Origin: Prorocentrum cordatum | Taxonomy: Eukaryota > Sar > Dinophyceae > Prorocentrales > Prorocentraceae | DNA length: 64,000 nucleotides | Assembly (NCBI GenBank): GCA_963575745.1 | Contig: CAUYUJ010022059.1 | Span: forward strand, 1,434,037 to 1,498,036 | Direction: 5' to 3' | Part shown: positions 53,563-64,000 of the stretch, piece by piece | Layout of the letters: each line of letters starts with the position of its first letter | Position numbering within the stretch: the first letter of the stretch is position 1 | Position numbers and translations under genes: made by a program | Notes under the pieces: model-generated | What the model saw: the letters and a program-made list of their open reading frames with translations, nothing else | The model's database searches: none | What the model was told of the DNA's origin: nothing

Positions 53563-53599
53563 CAGCTGGGTCGATTACCCTGCGATGCCTGGAAGATGC

Positions 53600-54360
53600 G
53601 CTCGCGTCAACTCCGCGCACTGGGTAGGTAGTTCATCGCGCTGCTGCGCGCTAGCGTGAGCGGAGCCAAGGAGCAGTAGTTGGTGCCGTGGAAAGACGCG
53701 CGCTTGATGAGCACACATGCGGATGCCATCATGGTAGCTCGGGAACAGCCGCACTGCTTCAATATGCCACAAGGCATCTGAGCCAAGACGACCCCTGGAA
53801 CAAAGGCGGCCCCTCTCCAAACCCTGCTTTTGGATCGTGCCCCTCTTGAGAAAAAAAAAAAACGGTTCTTAGGGTCGCATAGATTCTGGGGTGGCCAATG
53901 CCTGAAACATTTCATTCTGCGAAGTACTGTACGCAAAGGTCATTGTACGGCTTCGTCGTGGGCAGCTGCCAGTGGCGGCGCAGTTGGAGGTACATGTTCG
54001 GCCCTAGCTTCTCCATGGCTCGCGATTGCCGGCTCTTTCGGTGTCGGCGATTCACGCGGAATCAACGTGTGCCTCGTGGCGTGGCTTCATTGGGGATTCC
54101 GTTCGCCTCTGGACGCCAATGCCAGATCCGAGCACTTTCGTGCGCGGTGGCACCAGGAAGGAATAACAGGTATTGTCGGTCTTCTCGGATTCGATCGGCC
54201 AGCAACACAGTTTACCAGCCTGTATGTGGGCGCGTTTTCCCTTGCCCCTTGTACGATGACGGCGCTGTGCCCAACGGATATATGAAAATCGTTGGGGCAC
54301 GTGCGCTATGTTCCCAAAGTGTGCATGTCCGCTGGGGTCCAGATACCGCGTCATACGCAT
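53600..54360. other. Unique interval with overlapping open frames
   Basis: Both strands carry open frames (plus 53830-54285; minus 53936-53607) with ordinary composition; I cannot choose between them. Includes a 12-base A run at 53849. Confidence 0.4.
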
Positions 54361-54363
54361 ATA

Positions 54364-54418
54364 CTACAACAACGCGCGCGTTTCGCGCGCGCATTGGTTC
54401 TAGCAGCCTCTAGTTGTA
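54364..54418. repeat. Hairpin with GCGCGCG core
   Basis: CTACAAC (54364-54370) pairs with GTTGTAG (54412-54418) and GCGCGCG-TTT-CGCGCGC lies between. ATTGGTTCTAG after the core matches TTAGGTTCTAG in the hairpin at 43059-43102. Confidence 0.8.
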
Positions 54419-54719
54419 GTCTGAGGCGTGCGGCACTGGAGGACATAGATTGTCGCACGGCTCGTGCCCTCGAGGAGCTCCACTTGCGGCCCCAGAGACA
54501 AGCTTGACTAGCGTTCCCCCGTCCTTGCTGGCACACCCTTCACAGGAATCGCGCCCGACATGGATCTCCACCTGCGAGAGAGAGCGCGCTTCACGGGCGC
54601 TCGTCTTGGGAACATTCGGCGGCGCGTTTCGAACGTGGGGGTGCCCCCCCCCAACACTCGGCGCTGTCGATCAAAACCAAGGGACCCCCCTCCCCCCAAC
54701 CCCCCCCTCCCGAACACCC

Positions 54720-54900
54720 CCCCCTCGGCGCCGGCGCTGGCGCCAGCTCTGGCGGCCGCCAGCAGCGCCGACAGCGTGGACGCAGCGACGATGACCAGAG
54801 GCAAGCCAAAGGGGGGAGGGGGTTCAAACCCCCCCCCCTTCACGGCGCCGGCGCCAGCGCCGGCACTGGCGACGGCCAGCAGCGCTGGCGCTGGCGCCGG
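54720..54900. repeat. GGCGCCGGCGCTGGCGCC repeat pair
   Basis: Two related blocks (54726-54800, 54853-54925) carry GCCAGCAGCGC and GACGCA(G/A)CGACGAT, separated by a C/G homopolymer hairpin. Confidence 0.7.
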
Positions 54901-54904
54901 CGGG

Positions 54905-55405
54905 GACGCAACGACGATTACCACCACTACCACCACCGCCACCACCACTACCACCACCACCGCCGCCTCAACCCACCACCACCACCACCACCACCACCGC
55001 CACATCCAACCCACCACACAACCACCACCACCACCACAGCCACCACCACCACAACCACCACCACCACAACGCACCATTACCACCACCACAAAAACCCACC
55101 ACCACTACCACCACCACCACAATCTACCACACCACCACCACCACCGCCACAACCACCACCACTACCAGCAGCACAACCCACCACCACCACCACAAACCAC
55201 CACACCACCACCACCCACCACCACCACCATCCACCCACCGCCACCACCACAACCCACCACCACCACCACCACCACAAACCACCACCACACCACACCACCA
55301 CCACCACCACCATCCACCACCACCACCACAAACCCACCACCACACCACCACCACCACAACCACCGCCGCCACCACCACCACCACCACCACAACCACCACC
55401 GTCGT
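54905..55405. repeat. (CCA)n trinucleotide array, 0.5 kb
   Basis: CACCACCACCACC with CAACCACCA variants. Confidence 0.97.
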
Positions 55406-55499
55406 CCTCGTCGACGCTCCCCGCCGCCGCCACCCTCCGCCGCAGGCGCCGGCGCCTGCCCAGAAAGGGAAATCGTCCCACCTACGTACCCAGAGCCAA

Positions 55500-56060
55500 G
55501 GCTCGCATAGAGGCACGCCCCTCACGCGGATCGTGCCTCGCAAATAGCTGCATTTGCGGCACCAGGGTGAAGTTTCAAGGTAGCGTCGCGCCGCTCACTT
55601 CGGCACACCTCTCACGGATCGCGGCCCGCAAGGGGTTCCACGGACGGCCCTGGACCCAAGGTTCGCACCCCGCCCTCTCGTCTAATTCGGCACACCTCGC
55701 ACCCGGATCGTGGCCCAGAGGGGTCTCCACCTACGGCACCAAAGGCAAGGTTGCACTGCGCCCCCCCTGGCCGTTGCGGCAGACCCCATCACGCGGATCG
55801 TGCCCACAAGGAACGCCACCTAAAGGCCCAAAGACAAGGTTCGTTCAGCGCTCCCCCGCCCATGTCGGCAGACCCGCCACGCGAACCATGCCCCAGAAGC
55901 AGCTCCACCTATAGCACCACTGGGCAGCTTCGCATGGCATACCCCCAACCATGTCGGAACATGCCTCGCACGGGTCGTGCCTGGAAGAGGTCCATCTGTG
56001 GCCACAATGGGGGTATTCGCGCGAGGGTATCCGAATTACTCGGAACACCCTTCACGCTGA
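55500..56060 (+). repeat. R90 repeat, about six units
   Basis: CGGCACACCTCTCACGGATC at 55601 and CGGCACACCTCGCACCCGGA at 55688 give an 87-bp period. Units carry ATCGTG/ATCGCGGCC, GGGGTCTCCACC and CAAGGTTCGC. A further pair lies at 54455-54590. Confidence 0.9.
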
Positions 56061-56251
56061 TCGCGCCCTACAAAGAATCCCGCCAACCCTCTGGGCGTAC
56101 GTGGTCTAGAGCGGTTCCTCTTCCAACCCCATTTTTTACCTTCCGGGAGAGGATAGTCATGGTTCCCTATTCATATACACCCCCTACCCCACCCGGCCGG
56201 CAACCAACCCGGAACCATGCCAACCCCATGAAACGCATCTGCCGCAACAGG

Positions 56252-56485
56252 CGTGCCTGGCACGCTCGGGCCTCAGGTGTGCCTGGCGCACGTGGCGCCC
56301 CTGGCGCGCGTGGCGCACCTCGCCCCAGCGTCGCGCACCTGGGGTCGGCTTTGGTTCCCAATAGCCGGCCATCCAAAGACGACCACTGAACATGTTCAGG
56401 CTCGGGTGTTACTCGTGTGTTGGGAGGGCGGTGGGAGGGCAGGTGGGAGTGGCTAGACGGCTTGCGAGCGGGTGGGCAGCTTGAT
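56252..56485 (+). repeat. ~230-bp duplicated segment, copy 1
   Basis: CGTGCCTGGCACGCTCGGGC to GGGTGGGCAGCTTGA, including CACCTCGCCCCAGCGTCGCG. A second copy, close to 90% alike by eye, lies at 57861-58083 in the same orientation. Confidence 0.95.
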
Positions 56486-56639
56486 CACTGTTCCTTATTA
56501 AACATTTCTCCATATGAATACTACACTCCTCCTTCCCCTGATGACGGGTTGGGAGTGTTCGCCTTCCCCCCCGCGTACTGTTTTTTACACACAAGATTCC
56601 CCGGAATTGGGTTTTCGCCTGCATTTGTTTCAAAATGCT

Positions 56640-56832
56640 GCTCTCGCTGAGGCGCCGGCCTCATTTTCGGGCCCCGCTCGTTCCGAATCGTGCTCCTGCT
56701 GCAGCGCTGGCCTCATTTCCGTGCTTCCGCTCGTTCCGAATCGTGCTCCCGCTGCAGCGCTGGCCTCATTTCCGCGCTTCCGCTCGTTCAGAATCGTGCT
56801 CCCGCTGCAGCGCTGGCGTCATTTCCCGTGCC
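56640..56832 (+). repeat. 53-bp tandem repeat, about 3.5 copies
   Basis: TTCCGAATCGTGCTCC begins at 56681, 56734 and (as TTCAGAATCG) 56787, each followed by GCTGCAGCGCTGGCCTCATT. Confidence 0.95.
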
Positions 56833-56834
56833 AT

Positions 56835-57125
56835 GCCACGGCATGCAATGCAATGCTAGGATGCGTTCCGCTGCGCGATGCCATGCCTTCAGCTGAAACT
56901 GTGATATGCAGTGCTTCAGTGCCACGTCGTGCTATGCCATGCGACGCTTTGATCTTCAACGCCATGCTATGCAATGTTATGTTCGGGGCCGCTGTGCGAT
57001 GCCATGCTTTGCGTTGCAAAGCTTTGTGATGCACTTCTTCACTACGCCGCGCCACGCCATGCTGTGACATACTACGCTTTGCGGTGCTCTTCTACGCCAT
57101 GCCATGCCGTGCTCTACAATGCATC
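56835..57125. repeat. Degenerate ATGCCATGC repeats
   Basis: GCCATGCCACGGCATGCAAT-type sequence, partly palindromic, 8-10-bp units. Confidence 0.8.
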
Positions 57126-57299
57126 GCGTACCCATTCGGGATCATTGCCCTGCTCGACATCCGACTGTGCGAGTAGAGAGGGGATCTACGCCATGGTAAG
57201 GGATGGGAGGGAGGGGTAGGATGTCAGATATGACGCGAGCGCACCTAGCTTGTATACACCCCTGCCCCAGGCGACTGGGGGCCAACCAAGCACCATGCC

Positions 57300-57665
57300 G
57301 ACACCATGCCCACCCGCCCCCCACCATCCCTGTCAAAAATCAATACAAGCCGCAATCTGCCTCCACATTTGGAGCATGCGCGGCCAAGCCGATGCGCTCT
57401 CCCCCCCACCATCCCTGTCAAAAAGCAAATGCAGAGTACACTTTGGGGCAAAGTCTTGGCTCATGCTCGTGAGGTCCGCGAGCACTGCGTATTGTTTTTG
57501 GCAAGGGCGGCGGGGGTGCCAGCATATTCCCTGCTGTGCGTAGGGCTACCATCCCTGACAAAAAAACAATACAACATGCACATACCGGCTAAGCTAAATC
57601 TGGATCATGCGCGGCCGTCCGGCAATCACTGTCGAATAGTTTTTGACAGGGACGGCAAGGGTGGT
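57300..57665. repeat. CCATCCCTGTCAAAAA repeats, both orientations
   Basis: Forward units CCACCATCCCTGTCAAAAA at about 57323, 57407 and (diverged) 57546, each with a GGAGCATGCGCGGCC-like segment ahead or behind. An inverted unit TTTTTGACAGGGACGGCAAG starts at 57640. Confidence 0.8.
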
Positions 57666-57860
57666 GGCGCGTGGCCTGCTGTGCGCAGGCCCAGCTGACA
57701 CAATGATGGGCATCGGCTTTCGACAAGGATGGCGGTGGCCGACATGTTCCCGATGTGTGCTGTCACGCGCGCAGGGACAACTGACGCACTTTGCACGTGC
57801 CCCGAACGTGGCGCACCTGGCGCGGCTGGAGTGTGCACGTGGCGCATCTGGCGCACAAGA

Positions 57861-58083
57861 CGTGCCTGGCACGCTCGGGCCCCAGGTGTGCCTGGCGCGA
57901 GTGGCGCCCCTGGCACGAGTGGCGCACCTCGCCCCAGCGTCGCGCACCTGGGGTCGGCTGTGGTTCCCAGTAGCTGCCCATCCAAAGACGACCGCTGAAC
58001 ATTCTCAGGCTCGGGTGTTACTCATGTGTTGGGAGGGCAGGTGGGAGTGAGCTAGACGGTTTGCGGGCGGGTGGGTAGCTTGA
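57861..58083 (+). repeat. ~230-bp duplicated segment, copy 2
   Basis: Second copy of 56252-56485, 1.6 kb away. Confidence 0.95.
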
Positions 58084-58139
58084 CACCTCCCCCTACCCCC
58101 TCCCCTGGACCTTGACGGGGGTTGCCGCGAAGGGTTGGA

Positions 58140-59830
58140 GCGTCCAAGATGGCTCCACGAGCGCCTGGGAGATCCCAAGATGAACTATAAGATGGCTCAA
58201 GATAGCGCAAGATGGTCCATGATGGCTTCCTAAATGCTCTAAGAAGCTCCAACACCACTCCAAAACGCCTCGAGAAACCTCCCACGAGATCTGGGCGAAC
58301 ATCCCATAGGATTCACACTCGCAACCCATGCGCGGTGGCGGGATGGGCCGAAGGCCATTCGATATCCGCCGCCTCCTGTCGATTCATCGCAGGAGTGCCT
58401 GGCGTGCAAAATTATTACGGTTTTGGTTTTGGTTCTTTTTCCGCAACAACTCCTCCTGGGGCTTCGGCCCGTCCCGCCGGGGTCCCGGGAGGATTGCCCG
58501 GACCCGGTTGCAAAGGAGTTTTCTCTCCAGATGGCTCCAAGACGCCCAATATGGCCTCCAAGATGCATCCAAGACGGCCAAGATGGCCTCCAAGACAGCC
58601 AAGATGGCCCAGGATGGCCTCCAAGATGCCTCCAAGACAGCCAAGATGGCCTCAAAGACGGCTAAGATGGCTCCAACATGCCTCCAAGACGAACCAAGAT
58701 GCACCCAAAACGGCCTAAGATGGCCCAAGACGGTCCCAGAGGCCCCGAAGAGGCCTCCGACACGGCCCAAGAGGCCCCCAAGAGGTCCTCCAGGAGGACC
58801 CGAAGAAGCCAAAATCATTGATTCTCCTTCGGTTTGTTAAGGGATTGGGCATTTGCACCTTTTCTGCTTTCGGACGGCCCAAGACGCCCAGGAGGCCCCA
58901 AAGGTCGCCCCAAGATCGCCCAAGAGGCCTCCAAGATGGCCCCATGACAGCCCAAGAGGCCCCCAAGACGGCCCCAAAAGGGCCCCAAGAGGCTTTCAAG
59001 ACGCCCAAGATGGCCTCTAAGACGGCCCTGGAGCACCCTAAGAGGGCCCCAAGGCGGCCCAAAAAAGGCCTCCCAAAAGGCTTCCGACGGCGTCCGACGG
59101 GCCAGGAGCCCACCAAGATGGCCGAAGTTGGCTCGAAGCTGGCACAAGACGGCCCAAGAGGCCTCCAAGAGGGCCTCCAGGAAGACCTGAAAAAGGCCGA
59201 AACAGAGGTTTCAGAAGGATTTTGGCATTCGCTTCGTTTCGGCCTTCCGACGGCCCGATACGGCCCAAGAGCCCCCAAAGATCACCCAAAGGTCGCCCAA
59301 GAGGCATCCAGATGGCACCAGAACGGCCCAACAGGCCCCCAAGACGGCCCAAGAGGCTTTCAAGACGCCCAAGATGGCCTCCAAGACGGCCTTTGAACAT
59401 TCCAAGAGGGCCCCAAGTCGGCTCAGCGAGGCCCCCCAAACGGCTTCCGACGGCGTCGGACGGGCCAGGGGCCCACCAAAACGGCCGAAGATGGCACTAA
59501 GATGGCCCAGGGAGGCCCAAGGGGTCTCCAAGAGGGCCTCCAGGAAGGCCCGAAAAGGCCAAAATCATTGATGTCCAATGAGTTTGTGAAGGATTCTGGC
59601 ATTTGTTTTGTTTCTGCCTTCCGACGGCCCGAGACGGCCCAAGTGCCCCCAAAGATCGCCGAAGAGGCCCAAGACGGCCCCAAGAGGCCTCCCAGACGCT
59701 CGAGATGGCCTCCAAGACGGCCCAAGAGCCCTCCAAGACGTCCTCCAAGAAGGCCCGAAAGGGTCAAAATGGTCTCCAGGCGGCCAAGATGACCTTCAAG
59801 ATCGCCACGTGTTCCCCGAAGACTTTCCAA
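58140..59830 (+). repeat. CCAAGACGGCC array with ~365-bp higher-order units
   Basis: Opens with CAAGATGGCTC units, then module S3 (58276-58375: CCACGAGATCTGGG ... GGCGGGATGGGCC ... CCATTCGATA). A tail module occurs at about 58803, 59190 and 59547 (AAATCATTGAT ... GGATTNTGGCATTTG ... TTTCTGCCTTCCGACGG), preceded in the last two by GCTTCCGACGGCGTC-GACGG (59083, 59448), a period of about 365 bp. No coding capacity. Confidence 0.9.
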
Positions 59831-59944
59831 ACCGATTCGGGGAACACATGGTCCGATAGCTTGGCAGGTCTGGCCTCAACGTTCGGCCACATAGGCGCTT
59901 CCAAAAAGGCATGGGGCGGCGGTGACTCGCCATAGGCGTCTTCG

Positions 59945-60050
59945 ACCCACCGACCCCAGAGGCGTGTGAGGAGAAGCGTGTCCTCGAGGCCCAGCCTACA
60001 AGAACGCAGTCCTTCGAACCCCTTACAATATAAAAACAAGCTTGAAGCAC
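59945..60050. other. Boundary between arrays
   Basis: CACCGACCCCAGAGGCGTGT at 59949 resembles the left end of elements A and B with a deletion. Nothing else supported. Confidence 0.4.
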
Positions 60051-61060
60051 CACCACCCCACGAGAGCGCAGTTCTTGCGATCCCCACACCAGAGTTTCTA
60101 GTTTCGAACTTCTGGCCCGAAACTCACCGACACCCCCAACAGGCCCTCACCACGCCCCCACCACGTCCCGTCACTCCCACCCGACAAGAGCTGAGCTCTT
60201 GGGATCCCCCACATCCCACGATAACTCAGTTCTTCGGACCCCCACACGACAATTTCTCGCCAGAAATCCACCGACGCCCCCCACCACGCCCCCACCACGC
60301 CCCGGCATCCCCACCGCACGAGAGCTCTGTTCTTGGGGCGCCCCACATGACATTTCTCACTTACCAACCGACAAGAGCGCCCCACCGCGCACCCACTACG
60401 CCCCGGCATCCCCGCCCCACGAGAGCTTAGTTTTTGCCACCTCCCCCCGCGACAGTTTCTCGCCCAGAACGCGCCCCCCACCGCGCCCCCACCACGCCCC
60501 GGCATCCCCACTCCACGAGGAGCTCTGTTCTTGGGACCCCCCCACGCGACAATTTCTTGCCCAAAACTGACCAACGCCCCCCACCGCGCCCTCCCACCCC
60601 CACCACGTCGGACACCTCCACCCTCCCGGACTTTTCTGCGTGCTTTTTCAGCGACCCCCCACCCTACAAAAGCAAGCGCCGGCCCTCCCACCGCGCTCGT
60701 GTCCGTTTTCAAAGACCCTCCACCCTACAAAAACAAGCGCCGGCGCCGGCACTCCCACCGCGCCCCGTCTGACACTCCCACCGGCCATGAAAAACAGGCG
60801 CCAGCACCCCCACCGCGCCCCCCCACCACGTCTGACACCCCCTCCGTCCTGAACCCTCTTTGTGCGCTGTGTCAGTGAGCCCCCACGACACCCCCACTCT
60901 CCTGGACCCTCTTATTTAGCTGTTTCAGGGACCCCTGACCCTACAAAAACAGGCGCCAGCATTCCCACCGCGCTCCCCCACCACGCCTGACATCCCCACC
61001 CTCCTGACCCTCTTTGTGCTCCTTCCAAGACCCCCCACCCTGCAAAAAACATGATCGACC
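60050..61060 (+). repeat. ~100-120-bp tandem repeat, two subfamilies
   Basis: To about 60600 units carry CCACGAGAGCTCAGTTCTTG, GACAATTTCTCGCC and CCACCACGCCCCGGCATCCC. From 60600 units carry CACCACGTCTGACACC, GGACCCTCTTTGTGC and CCCTACAAAAACAAGCGCC. Both share CCCACCGCGCCCC. Confidence 0.9.
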
Positions 61061-61119
61061 CACGAACCCGGAAAGGAGTATAGAAATGTAAGACATGGCA
61101 ACGTTTCAAAGACGGGCAA

Positions 61120-61860
61120 ATGCAATGCTTAGTGTATCGATCTTCATGTACCGTGCCGAGGGCTGTGCTGTGCTGCGCCGTGCTGAACTGCGATGTACCA
61201 TGCCGCGGGTGTGCTCTATAGTGTTATGGATCGGTCCTCCTTTGCTTCAGAGTCCTGACCGAACTGATCTGGATCTTAACCTCGAGCTGCCTGAGCACAT
61301 AGTAGCTGCCCAGAGCTAATTCACAGGGGGGCATGCTCGGAAGACGCGCCGCGGAACGTTCCAAGGGAAGCGCCAGGCGACGTGCCAGGGGACGTGTCAT
61401 GGGGACGCACCGCGGGACGTGTCAAAAGGACGCGCTACGGAACGTGCCAATGGACGTGCCACGGGACGTGCCAGGCGACATGCCAGGGGACTCGCCACAG
61501 GACGCGCCACGGAACGTGCCAGGTTGCAATGCTGAGTGAATGTATCGATCTTGATGTACCGTGCCGAGGGCTGTGCTGTGCTGCGCCGTGCTGAACTGCG
61601 ATGTGCCATGCAACGGGTGTGCTCTATAGTGTTGTGGATCGAGTCCTCCGTTGCATCCGAGTCCTGACCGAACTGATCTGAATCTTAAGCTCGAGCTGAC
61701 TGAGCACACAGTCCACATAGTAGCTGCCCCAGAGCTACTCACAAGGAGCATGCCAAGAAGACGCGCCGCGGAACGTTCCAAGATACACGCCAGGCGACGT
61801 GTGAGGGGACGCACCGCGGGACGTGCCACAGGGACGCGCTACAGAACATGCTGGGAACAA
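61120..61860 (+). repeat. ~410-bp tandem duplication
   Basis: TGTATCGATCTTCATGTACC to GGAACGTTCCAAG at 61134-61360 recurs at 61543-61780. Each copy ends in GGACGTGCCACGGGACGTGC minisatellite. Confidence 0.95.
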
Positions 61861-61875
61861 GCGTCGTGCTGGTTG

Positions 61876-62535
61876 CCTGGACATGTAAAAACACGTGGTG
61901 CCAGCTCGGGACAACCATATTGGATACCCCCTGGGTGGCCTGGACACGTAAAAAACGTGGTTCCAGCTCGGGACAATCATGTTAGAGATCTCCCTGCGTG
62001 GCCTGAGCATGAAAAGACATGTGGTTCCAGCTCGGGACAGCCATCTTAGCTACCTCCCTGCGTGACCTGGATGCGCTGAATTCGCGCTCCCGCTCGAGAC
62101 ATCCTCGCAATGTCTTCCCTGGAGAGGCCCCCAAAGCGCAACCCCCTGACCAAAGGAAAAAACATAACTTTTCTGGATTGGGACATGTGTTCGGGTAGCG
62201 CTTTTCAGCCCCCCATGCGTTTCCTCATAATTCGGCGTTGGGCCTAACGCCACGTTAAATACCCCCCTGGGCAGCCTGGACACGTAAAAACGCGGGTGCC
62301 AGCTCCGGGCAACAATGTTAGATACACCCTTGGGTGGCCTGGACATGTTAAAGCACGTGGTCCTTGCTCGGGACAACCATGTTAGATGCCCCCCTGGGTG
62401 GCCTGGACACGTAAAAACACGTGGTGCCAGCTCGGGACAACCATGTTAGATACACCACAGAATGGCCTGGACACGCTAAAACAGGTGATCCTTGCTCGGG
62501 ACAGTCATGTCGGAGACCCCCCTGGGTGGCCAGAA
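61876..62535 (+). repeat. 63-64-bp tandem repeat, eight copies
   Basis: CCTGGACACGTAAAAACACG, TGGTGCCAGCTCGGGACAAC and CATGTTAGATACC units start at 61876, 61939, 62002, 62066, 62276, 62338, 62402 and 62466. An unrelated 130-base segment interrupts after the fourth. Confidence 0.97.
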
Positions 62536-62589
62536 CATTTGGACCAAACAAAAAAAAGGTTTTAGTTCGAGGGCGCGCCGCTGGATCTC

Positions 62590-62760
62590 CCCGAGGTGGG
62601 GGGGGAACCCCTCCCCCCCCCCTTTTCCTCGATCAGTCGTCGGGGACCCCCCCCCCTCCCCCCCTTCCCCGATCCGTCGTCGGGGACCCCCCCTCCCTCC
62701 CCCCCTTTCCTGGTCCGTCGTCGGGACCCCCCCCCCCCTCCTTCCCTTTCAAAAGGAGGG
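62590..62760. repeat. TCGTCGGGGACCCCC repeats
   Basis: Three units with C homopolymers and CCTTTCC/TTCCCCGATC. Confidence 0.85.
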
Positions 62761-62827
62761 GAGTGGGTCCGGATCCCCCCCCCCCTCCCGCCCCCCCTGA
62801 CTCCGGAACCCGACCCCCGCCCCCCCA

Positions 62828-62884
62828 ACCCCCCCCCCAACCCAAAACCCAAACCCGAACCCGAACCCCTAACCCCAGACCCAA
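62828..62884. repeat. Telomere-like C-rich stretch
   Basis: AACCCAAAACCCAAACCCGA and ACCCGAACCCCTAACCCC resemble a degenerate CCCTAAA repeat. C-rich on plus, so oriented as a left-hand chromosome end; probably interstitial. Confidence 0.4.
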
Positions 62885-64000
62885 AGAGTACTCACTACTC
62901 ATTTCTCACTACCCACTACTGACTACTCGCTATTCACTACTCACTTCTCACTGCCCCCTACTCACTACTCACGACTCACTATTCACTATCCACTGGTCAC
63001 TACCCACTACCCACTACTCGCTACTCACTACTCCCTACTCACTACTCCCTCCTCCCTACTCCCCACTCACTACTCACTCACTACTAAATACCACTACTCA
63101 CTAATCACTACTCAATACTCCCTATTCACTACTCACTAATCACCACTCATTACCCACTAACCACTATCCACTACGCACTACTCACTACTCACTCACTACT
63201 CACCACCCACTACTCCCTATTCTCTTCACAGCTCTGACTACACAGCACTCAGTACTCACTACTCGCTACTCCCATACTCGCCACGCAATACTCACTATTC
63301 ACTCACCGCTACTCACTACTCACTACTCCCTAATCACTACTCCCTGCGCACTAGTCTCTCACTAGTCACTAGTCTCTAGCCACGAGTCACTACCCACTAC
63401 TCGCTACTCACTAATCGTTACTCACTACCCACTACTCGCTACCAACTTCCTACCACCCACTCACCACAACTCACTACTCCCTACTCCCTACTCACTACTC
63501 ACGTCTCGCTACTCCCTACTCGCTACTCACTACTCACTACCCACTAATCACTACTGACTACTCCCTACTCCCTACTCACTACTCACTACGCCCTACTCGC
63601 TCCTCCCTACCCACCACTCGCTACTCCCTACTCGCTACTCACTACCCACTGCCAAGTACCCACTGCTCTCTATTCATCACTACTCACTACTCTCTACTCA
63701 CTACGCACTACTCACTACTCACTACTCACTATTCACTACGCACTACTCACTACTCGCTACTCTCTCCTCACTACTCACTACTCTCTAGTCACTAGTCACT
63801 AGTCACTAGTCACTGCTCACTACGCACTACCCACTAGTCACTACTCACTAATCACTACCCGACACCCACTACTCAGTACCCACTACTCGCTACCCACTAC
63901 TCATTACTCCCTACTCCCTACTCAAAACTCACTACTCGCTACTCGCTACTCACTTATCAGTACACACTACTCACTACTCACTACTCCCCACTCCCTCTTC
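62885..64000 (+). repeat. TACTCACTAC decamer array, >1.1 kb
   Basis: Alternating TACTC and ACTAC pentamers with CTCCC, CTCGC and CTCAT variants, running to the end of the window. The period is mostly 10 bp, sometimes 5 or 8. Confidence 0.97.

Noticed and set aside
54560-55510. 316-codon Thr/His/Pro frame
   Set aside because: Almost entirely (CCA)n microsatellite.
61876-62535. CRISPR-like array
   Set aside because: The whole 63-64-bp unit is repeated; there are no unique spacers, and the context is eukaryotic.
62828-62884. True chromosome end
   Set aside because: Degenerate units, short, C-rich on plus, and followed by 1.1 kb of other repeat; treated as interstitial.

Overview
This is a nuclear DNA window from a eukaryote, most likely a dinoflagellate. 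Three things point there. A near-perfect relict of the dinoflagellate trans-spliced leader (19 of 21 bases) sits directly upstream of an intronless reading frame at 24.4-25.5 kb. Credible coding pieces use C/G-ending codons and are broken by introns. Coding segments at 4.0-4.3 kb and 16.3-22.0 kb resemble a large uncharacterised protein family that I recall from dinoflagellates. I cannot assign a genus. Nothing looks bacterial, and I saw no rRNA, tRNA, CRISPR array or bacterial operon.

Layout. 0-4.3 kb: a 214-residue minus-strand gene set inside GCCGTCGGG minisatellite, a proline/lysine-rich multi-exon minus-strand gene, and a minus-strand fragment of the recalled family. 4.3-11 kb: poly-A, GC-rich tandem duplication, a 0.86-kb GTA microsatellite, CATA microsatellite with a 52-bp hairpin, and a 1-kb decamer array. 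11.3-14.7 kb: a multi-exon plus-strand gene for a lysine/acid-rich protein with a one-base frame break in a poly-A run. 15.3-22.0 kb: exons of the second family member, separated by a 3.8-kb interval holding a roughly 160-bp satellite. 24.4-25.5 kb: the spliced-leader retrogene. 26-42 kb: microsatellites and three related elements that share inverted termini and internal modules. 42.5-48.7 kb: a decayed tyrosine-recombinase retrotransposon (reverse transcriptase, RNase H, recombinase and methyltransferase-like domains, all on minus). 49-64 kb: almost only tandem repeats, ending in a 1.1-kb TACTCACTAC array beside telomere-like sequence.

Most of the window is repeat. The same few families recur, often in both orientations: a CCAAGACGGCC array family with conserved modules, an 87-95-bp repeat here called R90, GATC/TCAC decamers, GGACACCGAG decamers and GGA/CCT tracts. 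Apparent long reading frames inside these arrays are by-products of stop-free repeat units and are not annotated as genes.

The clearest biology is retroposition. One locus carries the mark of a reverse-transcribed, trans-spliced mRNA, and another holds a retroelement of a kind that could supply reverse transcriptase. That element is itself broken by frame changes, and the codon at its expected nucleophile tyrosine reads as cysteine. Exon limits throughout are approximate because dinoflagellate introns often use non-GT donors and no transcript data are available.
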